A stretch of DNA of 7,737 nucleotides from an uncultured Bacilli bacterium (GCA_934149325.1 CAKPEJ010000031.1:1-7737), one strand, 5' to 3'; shown: positions 1 to 6,062, counted from the stretch's first letter. Numbers and translations: made by a program. The notes: generated from the letters alone by a model not told the origin.

Positions 1-54
1 TAATATATTTCTCTATATGTTTCCTCACAAATAAGCAAAATGTATAGTCTAAAA

Positions 55-333
55 TTAAAATTTTTTCAAAAATTGTGTAATTTCTTTAATATTGTACTTT
101 TGACTATGTTCTTTAATATAAAAAGGCTTATTTGATATTTCATTAACTTTGTATTCAAATATTGTAAGAGTAGTAGGATATGTAATTTTGTATTCAGTAG
201 GTATTATTACTTGTAGATTGGTGTGCAAGATAGTTTTAATTTGTCCTAATATAACCTTATATTTAAAGTCTTTTAAGATGTCGGTTAAACCTTTATTAGG
301 TTTTAGTTTTTCAATTACTTTAAATTCAAGCAT
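55..333 (-). CDS. Hypothetical protein, 92 aa
   Basis: I do not recognise a family. The reading frame is chosen over the overlapping plus-strand frame because its ATG (331-333) is preceded on the minus strand by a strong ribosome site, AAAGGAGGAC, about 8 bases upstream. The product is lysine- and isoleucine-rich, starts MLEFKVIEKLK and ends FLKKF. It has alternating hydrophobic and charged stretches that look like a small mixed alpha/beta soluble protein, and it shows no signal peptide, transmembrane segment or cysteine motif. It lies directly downstream of the tRNA-Gly terminator on the same strand. It could therefore be transcribed by readthrough or from a weak A/T-rich promoter around 365-385. 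Function is unknown; confidence that it is a gene rests mainly on the ribosome site. Confidence 0.7.
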   Translation of the reverse strand: MLEFKVIEKLKPNKGLTDILKDFKYKVILGQIKTILHTNLQVIIPTEYKITYPTTLTIFEYKVNEISNKPFYIKEHSQKYNIKEITQFLKKF

Positions 334-342
334 GAAAAAAGT

Positions 343-358
343 CCTCCTTTCTAGAAAG
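343..358 (-). promoter_or_regulatory. Strong ribosome site overlapping a 12-base palindrome
   Basis: AGGAGG (minus strand, 348-343) serves the gene at 333-55. The perfect palindrome CTTTCTAGAAAG (347-358) overlaps its 5' edge. It could be an operator half-pair or could weakly occlude the ribosome site in the mRNA; there is no evidence to choose. Confidence 0.55.
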
Positions 359-380
359 AGAACTTTTAAAGTTTTATATA

Positions 381-414
381 AAATAAAAACTCACGAACAA
401 TTAAGTCCGTAAGT
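381..414 (-). terminator. Intrinsic terminator of tRNA-Gly
   Basis: On the minus strand the stem ACUUACGGAC / GUUCGUGAGU (414-405 with 398-389) has ten pairs if two G-U pairs are counted. It has a six-base loop UUAAUU and is followed by UUUUAUUU. The G-U pairs are only possible in the minus-strand RNA (the plus strand would have C-A mismatches), so the terminator works for the tRNA rather than for plus-strand transcripts. Confidence 0.85.
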
Positions 415-430
415 TGATTTCAAATGGAGC
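381..430 (-). repeat. 50-base repeat, copy 1 (tRNA-Gly 3' end plus terminator)
   Basis: This segment aligns without gaps to 7618-7667, with mismatches at 392, 398, 407, 416, 422 and 423 (44 of 50 identical). It covers the last bases of the tRNA (GCTCCA), the short spacer and the whole terminator. Confidence 0.9.
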
Positions 431-499
431 AAGTGAGCGGAATCGAACCGCCCTCTCAGCCTTGGCAAGGCCGCGTACTAGCCGATGTACTACACCTGC
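425..499 (-). tRNA. tRNA-Gly (anticodon GCC)
   Basis: A complete 75-base cloverleaf including an encoded CCA. The acceptor GCAGGTG pairs with CACTTGC (seven pairs, one G-U). The D stem is GTAC/GTAC. The anticodon stem CGGCC/GGCTG closes the loop TTGCCAA, giving anticodon GCC. The variable loop is AGAG, and the T arm is GGCGG-TTCGATT-CCGCT. The discriminator base is U73, with G1-C72 and C2-G71, which are the known glycine identity elements in bacteria. It reads glycine GGC/GGT codons. The gene stands alone with its own promoter and terminator, divergent from the protease gene. Confidence 0.97.
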
Positions 500-508
500 A
501 ACAACTAA

Positions 509-537
509 ATTATATCATAACAATTAATTTTACACAA
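509..537 (-). promoter_or_regulatory. Promoter of tRNA-Gly
   Basis: On the minus strand: -35 TTGTGT (537-532), a 17-base spacer and -10 TATAAT (514-509). The predicted start near 502 lies a few bases before the mature 5' end at 499. Confidence 0.8.
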
Positions 538-539
538 TA

Positions 540-569
540 TTAATTTTATTTTATGTTAATTTTATTTTA
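540..569. repeat. Two tandem copies of a 14-base A/T repeat
   Basis: TTAATTTTATTTTA occurs at 540-553 and 556-569, separated by TG. It sits between the divergent tRNA and protease promoters. It may be simple A/T drift or a curved upstream element. Confidence 0.6.
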
Positions 570-580
570 ATTATAAATTA

Positions 581-589
581 TGGTAAAAT
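581..589 (+). promoter_or_regulatory. Extended -10 promoter of the protease operon
   Basis: TGG-TAAAAT is an extended -10 box with no good -35 upstream. It would start transcription near 596, about 20 bases before the chosen start codon. Confidence 0.5.
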
Positions 590-614
590 TAAATTAACAA
601 GTTAGGTGATAGTA

Positions 615-1478
615 GTGTATAAAAAAAGTATAAAAGAAAATTCAAAATATTTGTTGCCCTTTATAGAAGGAATAAAATATTATGGTTCTGATAATATAGT
701 TCAAGGATTAGGAACAATGATACTATTAAATAAAAATGGTGATGTACTTACGTGCAAGCATATAGCAAATCAATTTATAGTTAACAATGAACTTGGTCGT
801 TTATATCCAAATTTAATAAATGAATTAGATAAAGCAGATACTAAAGAAGAAAAAGAAAAGTTAGAAAAAAAATATAATTTAAATAAAGAAAGTATTGTTT
901 TATCTAATATTAATTTACCATTTGAAGTTACTGGAAACGTAGAAATAAATGTTAAATTTCATGATTATTTAGATTTAGCATTAATAAATTTTAAAAATTG
1001 TAAACTAAGTTCTGATAACTATCCAATATTTAGTAAAAAAATGCCTGAACAAGGACAAAGTGTATGTAAGTTAGGTTATGCATTTCCAGAGTATGATATT
1101 TTTGAATATTCAAAAGAAAGGCATAATATAATATTAAAACAAAATAGAATTGAGAATTTTCCTCTTTTTCCTATGGATGGTATTGTAACTAGACATATAC
1201 TTGATAAAAATAACAATTTATCAATGTTTGAAATGAGTACTCCGGGTTTAAGAGGGCAGAGTGGTGGACCAATTTTTGGTCCAGATGGTGTTGTCTATGG
1301 TATTCAATGTATGACTAAACATTTAGATTTAAATTTTGATGTTCATCAAACAGTTAATAGAGGTAATAAAAAAATAAAAGTAGATTTTACTCCATTTATT
1401 AATTTAGGAATAGGAATAAGTTCAGAAGAGATAATTAAATTTTTGGAAATAAATAAAATAGAATTTAATAAAAGATAG
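615..1478 (+). CDS. Cytosolic trypsin-like (chymotrypsin-fold) serine protease
   Basis: 287 residues from GTG 615. I prefer this start to the in-frame GTG at 606 because AGGTGAT (604-610), a ribosome site, overlaps the earlier codon and lies at the right distance from 615. The catalytic triad of the trypsin-like fold is readable: His49 in GDVLTCKHIA, Asp120 in HDYLDLALI, and Ser216 in the classical GxSGGP motif (GQSGGPIFG). The glycine-rich start GLGTMILLNKNG matches the first beta strands of such domains. A charged helical insert (about residues 67-94) separates the His and Asp blocks. No signal peptide, membrane segment or PDZ domain follows, so it differs from HtrA/DegP and should act in the cytosol. 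The substrate is unknown. It leads a two-gene operon with the DUF3592-like membrane protein. Standalone intracellular trypsin-like domains are also known in bacterial conflict systems, but nothing here proves such a role. Confidence 0.9.
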   Translation: MYKKSIKENSKYLLPFIEGIKYYGSDNIVQGLGTMILLNKNGDVLTCKHIANQFIVNNELGRLYPNLINELDKADTKEEKEKLEKKYNLNKESIVLSNINLPFEVTGNVEINVKFHDYLDLALINFKNCKLSSDNYPIFSKKMPEQGQSVCKLGYAFPEYDIFEYSKERHNIILKQNRIENFPLFPMDGIVTRHILDKNNNLSMFEMSTPGLRGQSGGPIFGPDGVVYGIQCMTKHLDLNFDVHQTVNRGNKKIKVDFTPFINLGIGISSEEIIKFLEINKIEFNKR

Positions 1479-1488
1479 GGTGATTTAA

Positions 1489-2046
1489 ATGAATTTTAAT
1501 ATATTTTGGGGATTATATATATTATGTTTTGGATTAGTAATTATATTTGTTTGGTATTTTTTATATTTTAAGAAAAGAAACAGGATAACTAATTGTTCAG
1601 AAAAAATAATTGGTAAGATAACTAGATATTCATTAATAAAATATAATGATATAAGTTTGCCAGTTGTTGAATATTATGTTGATAATAATAAATATGAAGT
1701 TGTTGGACCTAAGTTTACTGCTGTTGTTAAAAAATATTTCAAAAGTCCTACTAATAATATAAAAAGTAATATTTCTAGTAACTTAAATACAAGAGAAGAT
1801 TTACCTAAGGTGTTAAAACTTAATATGAAAGAAAATAGTTTTGTAAATGTAAGGTTTTCACCATTACTTGATTTATATCCAATTGGTAGTGAAGTAGATG
1901 TATATTATAATCCGAAAAAACCAAAGGAGAGTTATGTTCAAAGATTTATTAAACCAAGTAAGATATATTATCTTTTATTAATATTAGGAATAATACTCAT
2001 TATAGTGTCAATATGCATTTTCTTTATACCAAGAATAATCAGGTAA
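1489..2046 (+). CDS. DUF3592-like membrane protein
   Basis: 185 residues, starting ten bases after the protease stop codon, with ribosome site GGGTGAT just upstream; this is almost certainly one operon. One membrane helix lies at about residues 9-27 and a second at about 160-181. Between them lies a beta-rich soluble domain with the pattern expected for DUF3592: GKITRYSL, then PVVEYYVDNNKYEVVGP, then GSEVDVYYNPKKPKESYV. In this family, paired membrane helices flank a small domain of unknown role. The middle domain here has an insert (about residues 80-115) rich in Asn and Ser. Pairing with a protease may mean it is a partner or substrate, but that is inference. The family call comes from sequence pattern memory, not a search. 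Confidence 0.8.
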   Translation: MNFNIFWGLYILCFGLVIIFVWYFLYFKKRNRITNCSEKIIGKITRYSLIKYNDISLPVVEYYVDNNKYEVVGPKFTAVVKKYFKSPTNNIKSNISSNLNTREDLPKVLKLNMKENSFVNVRFSPLLDLYPIGSEVDVYYNPKKPKESYVQRFIKPSKIYYLLLILGIILIIVSICIFFIPRIIR

Positions 2047-2110
2047 ATTATTTATATTTTTTTGAATAATGATACTATAACAGATATAAATCAAAATGTT
2101 AATATATATA

Positions 2111-2140
2111 TTGTTAAAAAATATATATTTATGCTATAAT
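2111..2140 (+). promoter_or_regulatory. Promoter of the HAD/secernin block
   Basis: TTGTTA (2111-2116), an 18-base spacer and an extended -10 TGC-TATAAT (2132-2140). The predicted start near 2147 gives a leader of about 65 bases with no evident riboswitch. Confidence 0.7.
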
Positions 2141-2212
2141 TTTATAGATTTGAATAGCAAAGGTATACTTGAAAATATATAATGAATTTGCAAAAGTAAG
2201 GAGTAATTAATT

Positions 2213-2683
2213 ATGTTAGAAAAATTAAAAGGTAAATATGTTTTTTTTGATGTTGATGGTACATTATCAGAATATAGATACAAAGATAAACTATATGGAG
2301 GAGCATGTCCTGAACTTGGATGCCAGTCACTAGATGATTTATTATTTAATGATTTATTTTATAAAGCTAGACCACTTAAAACAATGCAAAAGATAGTTGA
2401 AAAATTAGACAGTGACAAAATTTTTATTTTGGGGACTGTTACAACAAATAATGAAATAAATCAAAAATATAAATGGTTATCTGAACATTACCCAAATATA
2501 AAAAGGGAAAATATTTTTTTCATATGTTCAACTTTGTTAAAACCAGATGTAATAATTGAATATTGCAATCACTATAAAATAGATATAAAACAAACAGTTT
2601 TCGTGGATGATAGAATAGATGTATTAAGAAAGGCTGAGAGTTTAGGAATAACTTCTTATCACCCTAGTTCTTTTACTGAATAA
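2213..2683 (+). CDS. HAD-superfamily phosphatase, small
   Basis: 156 residues with ribosome site AAGGAG nine bases before the ATG. HAD motif I is FFDVDGTL, with nucleophile Asp13 and acid/base Asp15. Motif II is probably Thr75 or Thr77 in ILGTVTTNN. Lys110 in STLLKPD is a candidate for motif III. Motif IV is VFVDDR with Asp132-Asp133 binding Mg2+. Between motifs I and II is a short cap-like insert (about residues 19-55) rather than a full cap domain, as in small 5'-nucleotidase-like or polynucleotide-kinase-type phosphatases. The protein should hydrolyse a phosphate ester in the cytosol; the substrate cannot be read from sequence. A 63-base gap without a terminator separates it from the secernin gene, so the two are probably co-transcribed. 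Confidence 0.85.
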   Translation: MLEKLKGKYVFFDVDGTLSEYRYKDKLYGGACPELGCQSLDDLLFNDLFYKARPLKTMQKIVEKLDSDKIFILGTVTTNNEINQKYKWLSEHYPNIKRENIFFICSTLLKPDVIIEYCNHYKIDIKQTVFVDDRIDVLRKAESLGITSYHPSSFTE

Positions 2684-2696
2684 AAGGAAAATATAT

Positions 2697-2762
2697 ATGA
2701 AAAGTATAAATAAATGTATGTTATTAAAAAAGAAGGAGAATAAATTATGTGTGATACATTAG
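2697..2762 (+). CDS. Possible 21-aa leader peptide overlapping the secernin start
   Basis: ATG at 2697 follows an AAAAGGAAAA purine tract and opens a 21-codon frame (MKSINKCMLLKKKENK...) that ends at TAG 2760-2762, inside the first codons of the secernin gene in another frame. Its 3' part contains the secernin ribosome site, so its translation could couple to or mask that start. It may equally be chance in A-rich DNA. Confidence 0.25.
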   Translation: MKSINKCMLLKKKENKLCVIH

Positions 2763-3688
2763 GGAAAATAGGAAATAAAAAAAGATATTCAATATTTGGA
2801 AAAAATAGTGATAGACAACATAATGAACCACAAGTAATGGTATTTATAGATGCTAAAGAAAATAGAGATAATAAATTAAAAACAACTTACATAGAAATAG
2901 AACAGGTAGAAAAGACACATGCTATATTAATTTCAAAACCCGTTTGGATGTGGGGAGCAGAAATGGGTGTTAATGATTGTGGTGTATGTATTGGAAATGA
3001 GGCAATAAATTTAAAAAATTGTTCAGATGGAGAAGAATCTTTGATTGGAATGGATTTGGTAAGATTGGGACTTGAGAGAAGTTCATCTGCAAAAGAAGCT
3101 TTAAATGTAATAATTGACTTATTACAAAAATATGGACAAGGTGGAAATTGTGGATATAAAAAAGAATCTTATTATGATAATTCTTTTTTAATTATGGATA
3201 GGAGAGAGTTATATATTCTAGAAACGGTAGGAAAAAATTATGCAGTAAAAAGAAAAAAGATTGCAACAATATCGAATTGTTTATCAATCTCAAAAGCAGA
3301 TTTTTATAATGACGTTAGAAATTTCAAGAAAAAATATTCTTATGTTCCAAATAAGAATGCTGATATTAGAAAAAAAACGACATATAGAAAACTTGTACAT
3401 GCAAAAACAGAAGAAGATTTATTTGAAATTTTGAGAATACATTCAAAGAAAAATGGTTGTAGTATTTGCATGCATGGAAAATATGAAACTACAAATTCAA
3501 TGATAGTGGTGTTAAAAGATAAACCTGTAATATATTTTACAGGTTGTTCAAATCCTTGTAGTTCAGAATATATAAAATATATATTTAATGAGCAATTAAT
3601 TTATCCTATAGTGGATGAAGAAAATCAAAATAATTATGATTTTTGGAAAAGTAAAAGTATTTTAGCTGGTAAAAAAGATAATGTATAA
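2747..3688 (+). CDS. Secernin-type hydrolase (peptidase family C69)
   Basis: 313 residues, ribosome site AAGGAGA eight bases upstream. The start MCDTLG puts Cys2 at the position of the Ntn-hydrolase nucleophile, which is exposed once Met1 is removed. Characteristic secernin/C69 blocks follow in order: GKNSDRQHNEPQ (about 18-29), TYIEIEQV, KPVWMWGAEMGVND, GVCIGNEA, GMDLVRLGLER, ALNVIIDLLQKYGQGGNCG and NSFLIMDRRELYILETVGK. The length is slightly under the roughly 400 residues of animal secernins, with a shortened C-terminal part. Family members are amidohydrolases or dipeptidases; the physiological substrate of bacterial secernins is not settled. The protein is cytosolic, with no signal sequence. 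The family call is firm and the exact reaction is not. Confidence 0.93.
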   Translation: MCDTLGKIGNKKRYSIFGKNSDRQHNEPQVMVFIDAKENRDNKLKTTYIEIEQVEKTHAILISKPVWMWGAEMGVNDCGVCIGNEAINLKNCSDGEESLIGMDLVRLGLERSSSAKEALNVIIDLLQKYGQGGNCGYKKESYYDNSFLIMDRRELYILETVGKNYAVKRKKIATISNCLSISKADFYNDVRNFKKKYSYVPNKNADIRKKTTYRKLVHAKTEEDLFEILRIHSKKNGCSICMHGKYETTNSMIVVLKDKPVIYFTGCSNPCSSEYIKYIFNEQLIYPIVDEENQNNYDFWKSKSILAGKKDNV

Positions 3689-3712
3689 GTATAAATATTG
3701 CGTAATATTAGC

Positions 3713-3748
3713 GATAAAATATATGGGCTAAAAAATTATCTTTTTTTT
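3713..3748 (+). terminator. Weak intrinsic terminator after secernin
   Basis: GATAA (3713-3717) pairs with TTATC (3736-3740), followed directly by eight T. The stem is short and the loop long. An overlapping GGCTA (3726-3730)/TAGCC (3760-3764) pairing competes with it. Confidence 0.4.
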
Positions 3749-4007
3749 ATGATTTTCAATAGCCAAAATTATAAACATTATAAATTAAAAAATATATTTA
3801 GAAATGTAGAAAGTTAGATAACTATGAATTTTATATTAGCACAAATATTTGCATTTTTTCATCTTTGTGCCTATTACTTAGTTTTTGTCAAAATAAAAAC
3901 TTACACATATAGAACAATTAGAAAAAATGAATGGAAATATTTATGATTTAATATTTATAAATTAATAATATATTTTAATTTATGTTAAAGCAACTTTTCA
4001 ATAACTA
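3749..4007. other. Intergenic stretch, mostly featureless
   Basis: No supported gene on either strand. It holds one inverted repeat, GCACAAA (3839-3845)/TTTGTGC (3864-3870), with an 18-base A/T loop and no T-run to make it a terminator. At 3891-3904 there is a 14-base exact match (AAATAAAAACTTAC) to the start of the 50-base repeat at 7618. It is followed by GAACAATTAG and ATGG in the same order as in the tRNA-Gly repeat, which might be a decayed copy. Confidence 0.4.
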
Positions 4008-4016
4008 TGATATAAT
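4008..4016 (+). promoter_or_regulatory. Extended -10 promoter of the membrane protein gene
   Basis: TGA-TATAAT. No convincing -35 is seen. The predicted start near 4023 excludes the in-frame TTG at 4019 as start codon and leaves a leader of about 35 bases. Confidence 0.65.
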
Positions 4017-4057
4017 TATTGTCAGATAGTAATTTTTGTTACTTAAGAGGTTATATT

Positions 4058-5047
4058 ATGAGTAAAAAAACTAATAAAATAATGACTATTCTAAAATCAA
4101 AATTTTTTTTAACATTATTTTTTATTCCATTTGGTATATATGTTGTGTTATCTTTATTAGAACTAGCTGATAGATCTGAACCAGATGCAATGACTCTTGG
4201 AGATTTTGTTGTTGAAAATATAGTGATTTTTGTAATTTGGTTTATAATTTCTTTTCCTATAGCACTATTACATTCAAATAAAGAATCAAAAGATATTAAA
4301 ATGAAGAGAACACCTGAAGAAAAATGGAATGAAAAAACTACTTTTCAAAAGATTAGATTTCCTTTGATAATGAGTATAATAACATTTTTGATTGGCTTAC
4401 TTTTATCATATGATTCAATTGGTTTTCCATTGAAAGCACAATTAATAATATTATTATCTTCATTTATTCCATGTCTCTTATTTTTAATATTTTTGTATAT
4501 AATGTATAAAAATAATGAAAAAAGAAAAGTTGTTTCTATTTTTAAAATAGTTTCAATAGTTATTACTTGTTTACTATTATTTTATTACTTTATTGCAATG
4601 TTTGTTGTTGTATTTACAGAAGCTATTAATCCTATGACAAATCCTAAATATTATCGTTTTCATGTACCTAATTCAACAGTATTTCCAAAGAAAATACCTA
4701 AAAATGCAGAAGATATTAAGTTTCTTTATGCTCCAGGAATACTGCAAGGTGGAACAAGATATACTTTATATTATGTTGATAAAAATATGACATTGGATAA
4801 ATTTGATAAAAAGTATAAGAAACAGGCTGAATGGATTGGACACATAAATGATTATACAGAAAAGGAAGGCTTATTAAATGGAGTATTTTATTCAACACCT
4901 TCTAAATATAAAAATGAAAATGATTATGTAATATATTTAATTAAAGGAAAATGTGATGATTCGGGATATTGTAATCATGGACATTTCTTAATATCAGCTT
5001 TTAATGAAAAAACACATCAAGTTATTTATAGTACTGAAATTTGGTAA
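4058..5047 (+). CDS. Membrane protein of unknown function, five TM helices plus soluble C-terminal domain
   Basis: 329 residues from ATG 4058, chosen over a TTG 39 bases upstream because AAGAGG (4045-4050) is correctly spaced and the promoter lies at 4008-4016. Membrane helices fall at about residues 16-36, 51-71, 102-118, 127-149 and 161-187, with Lys/Arg-rich loops (73-100 and 151-160) predicted inside. From about 190 onward is a soluble domain of some 140 residues with a mixed pattern. It contains GGTRYTLYYVDKNMTLDKF and a CDDSGYCNHGH segment whose two cysteines (299, 305) could form a disulfide or bind metal. With five helices and the N-terminus inside, this domain would lie outside the cell. 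I do not recognise the family. It is a single-gene transcription unit. Confidence 0.85.
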   Translation: MSKKTNKIMTILKSKFFLTLFFIPFGIYVVLSLLELADRSEPDAMTLGDFVVENIVIFVIWFIISFPIALLHSNKESKDIKMKRTPEEKWNEKTTFQKIRFPLIMSIITFLIGLLLSYDSIGFPLKAQLIILLSSFIPCLLFLIFLYIMYKNNEKRKVVSIFKIVSIVITCLLLFYYFIAMFVVVFTEAINPMTNPKYYRFHVPNSTVFPKKIPKNAEDIKFLYAPGILQGGTRYTLYYVDKNMTLDKFDKKYKKQAEWIGHINDYTEKEGLLNGVFYSTPSKYKNENDYVIYLIKGKCDDSGYCNHGHFLISAFNEKTHQVIYSTEIW

Positions 5048-5092
5048 AAGAAGATAATTGGAGTCTCCTTTTTATAGGTTGATTTAATCATT

Positions 5093-5117
5093 AAAGTCAC
5101 ATTGTTGCGGTGATTTT
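5093..5117 (+). terminator. Possible terminator after the membrane protein gene
   Basis: AAAGTCAC (5093-5100) pairs with GTGATTTT (5110-5117), eight pairs with one G-U and a nine-base loop; the closing T-run is part of the stem. It is an imperfect match to an intrinsic terminator and may instead be the first hairpin of the G+C-richer element that follows. Confidence 0.4.
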
Positions 5118-5195
5118 ACCATATGAAGCCGTAGCAGAGTGATTACAAAACTTTTTCTCACATACACCGCACACTTCGGAGTATTTTTTGAGTAC
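5093..5195. other. G+C-richer intergenic element, RNA-like or coding remnant
   Basis: Positions 5093-5183 are about 41% G+C (37 of 91), well above the surroundings. On the plus strand GCGGTG (5107-5112) can pair with CACCGC (5165-5170), and a small ACT-TCGG-AGT hairpin (5173-5182) precedes six T, as a structured RNA with a terminator might. On the minus strand an open frame without an ATG runs from 5216 to the TGA at 5099-5097. It reads VCGVCEKKFCNHSATASYGK, a Cys-x2-Cys-x4-Cys pattern, like the tail of a zinc-ribbon protein. The two readings are not equally likely to be both true, and neither is proven. Confidence 0.45.
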
Positions 5196-5204
5196 AAAAA
5201 AATA

Positions 5205-5231
5205 AAAAACCTTATGTTATATAAGGTTTTT
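5205..5231 (-). terminator. Strong bidirectional intrinsic terminator
   Basis: AAAAACCTTAT (5205-5215) and ATAAGGTTTTT (5221-5231) form a perfect 11-pair inverted repeat around GTTAT, with further T on the minus strand (TTTTTTATTTTTTT). It ends the minus-strand RNA unit that follows GCTCCAT and could also stop plus-strand readthrough. Confidence 0.88.
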
Positions 5232-5303
5232 AATCATTATATGGAGCAAGTGTCGTAGATATCTGCAACTTCTTTTGCTATGACGTGATAAATATCACTC
5301 ACT
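5205..5303 (-). ncRNA. Putative small RNA with tRNA-Gly acceptor vestige
   Basis: A transcription unit of about 100 bases between the minus-strand promoter at 5337-5310 and the terminator at 5231-5205. The RNA opens with a GUGAU-AUUU-AUCAC hairpin (5302-5289). It then carries GUUGCAGAUA ... CACUUGCUCCAU (5269-5241). The last twelve bases are identical to the 3' end of the tRNA-Gly plus one base, and GCAGAUA is the tRNA acceptor strand GCAGGUG with two changes. The D, anticodon and T arms are missing, leaving a 25-base body at 5266-5242. An alternative fold pairs AGCAA with UUGCU around a GUUG/CGAC hairpin. It may be a tRNA pseudogene that is still transcribed or a tRNA-derived regulatory RNA. 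Confidence 0.5.
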
Positions 5304-5309
5304 ACTAGT

Positions 5310-5337
5310 AATATACCATAAAATTAACCAATTTCAA
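5310..5337 (-). promoter_or_regulatory. Promoter of the 5205-5303 RNA
   Basis: On the minus strand: -35 TTGAAA (5337-5332), a 16-base spacer and -10 TATATT (5315-5310). Confidence 0.6.
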
Positions 5338-5376
5338 TAATTTTAGGTTAATTTGTTTCAAAAAGTATTTAAATAA

Positions 5377-5385
5377 TGCTATAAT
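5377..5385 (+). promoter_or_regulatory. Extended -10 promoter of the 215-aa gene
   Basis: TGC-TATAAT; predicted start near 5392, only about 8 bases before AGGAGG (5400-5405), so the mRNA has a very short leader. The -35 (TTTCAA, 5356-5361) is weak. Confidence 0.7.
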
Positions 5386-5414
5386 ATTATTAGTTATTTA
5401 GGAGGTTTATGATT

Positions 5415-6062
5415 ATGGCAAGTATAAGTAAAGAAGAATATAAAAAAATGACAGAAGAAGAAAGATTATTATATTGTACAAAACAAGTAAATAGAACTGA
5501 GCAAGATATAACTCCAGCAGCTGAAGCATTATCAAAAGCATTTCAAGATAAAGAATTTGTTGAAAAAACATCAAGTTTATTGAAAAGATTTTGTGATGGA
5601 AAACCTAAAAATGTTAATCCATTAACTGAAATCCCAGAACCACAAATGAGATTATATGGCTTTTCAGGTGCATTTAATAGTGCATATTTTGACACGAAAG
5701 AAGAATTAATTGAGTGGATAAAAAATCATAATACAGACTTTGGAGATGTATGTATTATAGACTATTTAGGTAAGGTTGCTGGTCGTAGTGATGTTATCAG
5801 AGAAACTTATAAAAGTGGTAAATCACACCTTTATGCTGCTTGTGATGAAGACGGATATGGAATTTACAATTTTGAAAGAAGCACATATAGAGGAGAATTT
5901 GTCTGGGAATATACTCATGGAAGTTTAAGAAAAATGTATTCCGCATTTAGAGATAGAGGTATTTCTTTTGAAAATGATATTTATGCTGAAATAGATAAAA
6001 GAAATCAAAAAATTTTAGAATTATGTAAAGAAAAAAATTTATTTAATATGGGTAAAAAATAA
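5415..6062 (+). CDS. Hypothetical soluble protein, 215 aa
   Basis: I do not recognise a family. The start is set at ATG 5415 because AGGAGG (5400-5405) lies nine bases before it but only three before the alternative ATG at 5409. The N-terminal 65 residues are helical and charged (SKEEYKKMTEEERLLYC, then AEALSKAFQDKEFVEK). The middle (about 75-150) holds PQMRLYGFSGAFNSAYFDTK, FGDVCIIDYLGKVAGRSD and HLYAACDEDGYGIYNFER, suggesting a compact alpha/beta domain rich in Tyr and Phe. The C-terminus is again helical and Lys-rich (IYAEIDKRNQKILELCKEK). There is no signal peptide or membrane helix. It is a single-gene unit with its own promoter and strong terminator, bracketed by two minus-strand RNA units. 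Confidence 0.88.
   Translation: MASISKEEYKKMTEEERLLYCTKQVNRTEQDITPAAEALSKAFQDKEFVEKTSSLLKRFCDGKPKNVNPLTEIPEPQMRLYGFSGAFNSAYFDTKEELIEWIKNHNTDFGDVCIIDYLGKVAGRSDVIRETYKSGKSHLYAACDEDGYGIYNFERSTYRGEFVWEYTHGSLRKMYSAFRDRGISFENDIYAEIDKRNQKILELCKEKNLFNMGKK

Noticed and set aside
149..412. Plus-strand frame of 87 codons
   Set aside because: Antisense to the 55-333 gene, which has a strong ribosome site; this frame has none and its end runs into the tRNA terminator.
2047..2070. Terminator after the DUF3592-like gene (ATTATT/AATAAT)
   Set aside because: Only A-T pairs and no T-run after the stem.
4019..4057. TTG start extending the membrane protein by 13 residues
   Set aside because: It lies at the predicted transcription start; the ATG at 4058 has a spaced AAGAGG.
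4716..4898. Minus-strand frame of 60 codons inside the membrane protein gene
   Set aside because: Shadow frame with no ribosome site, within a well-supported gene.
5107..5190. tracrRNA-like or CRISPR-associated RNA
   Set aside because: No repeat array, no cas gene and no anti-repeat partner in the window.
5231..5270. T-box riboswitch, suggested by TGGAGC that could pair with a tRNA-Gly UCCA end
   Set aside because: No T-box core, specifier stem or antiterminator/terminator pair on the plus strand; the terminator lies on the wrong side.
5237..5302. Minus-strand 21-codon frame from GTG ending TCSI
   Set aside because: No ribosome site, and its end is simply the translated tRNA-like CACTTGCTCCAT; treated as RNA, not protein.
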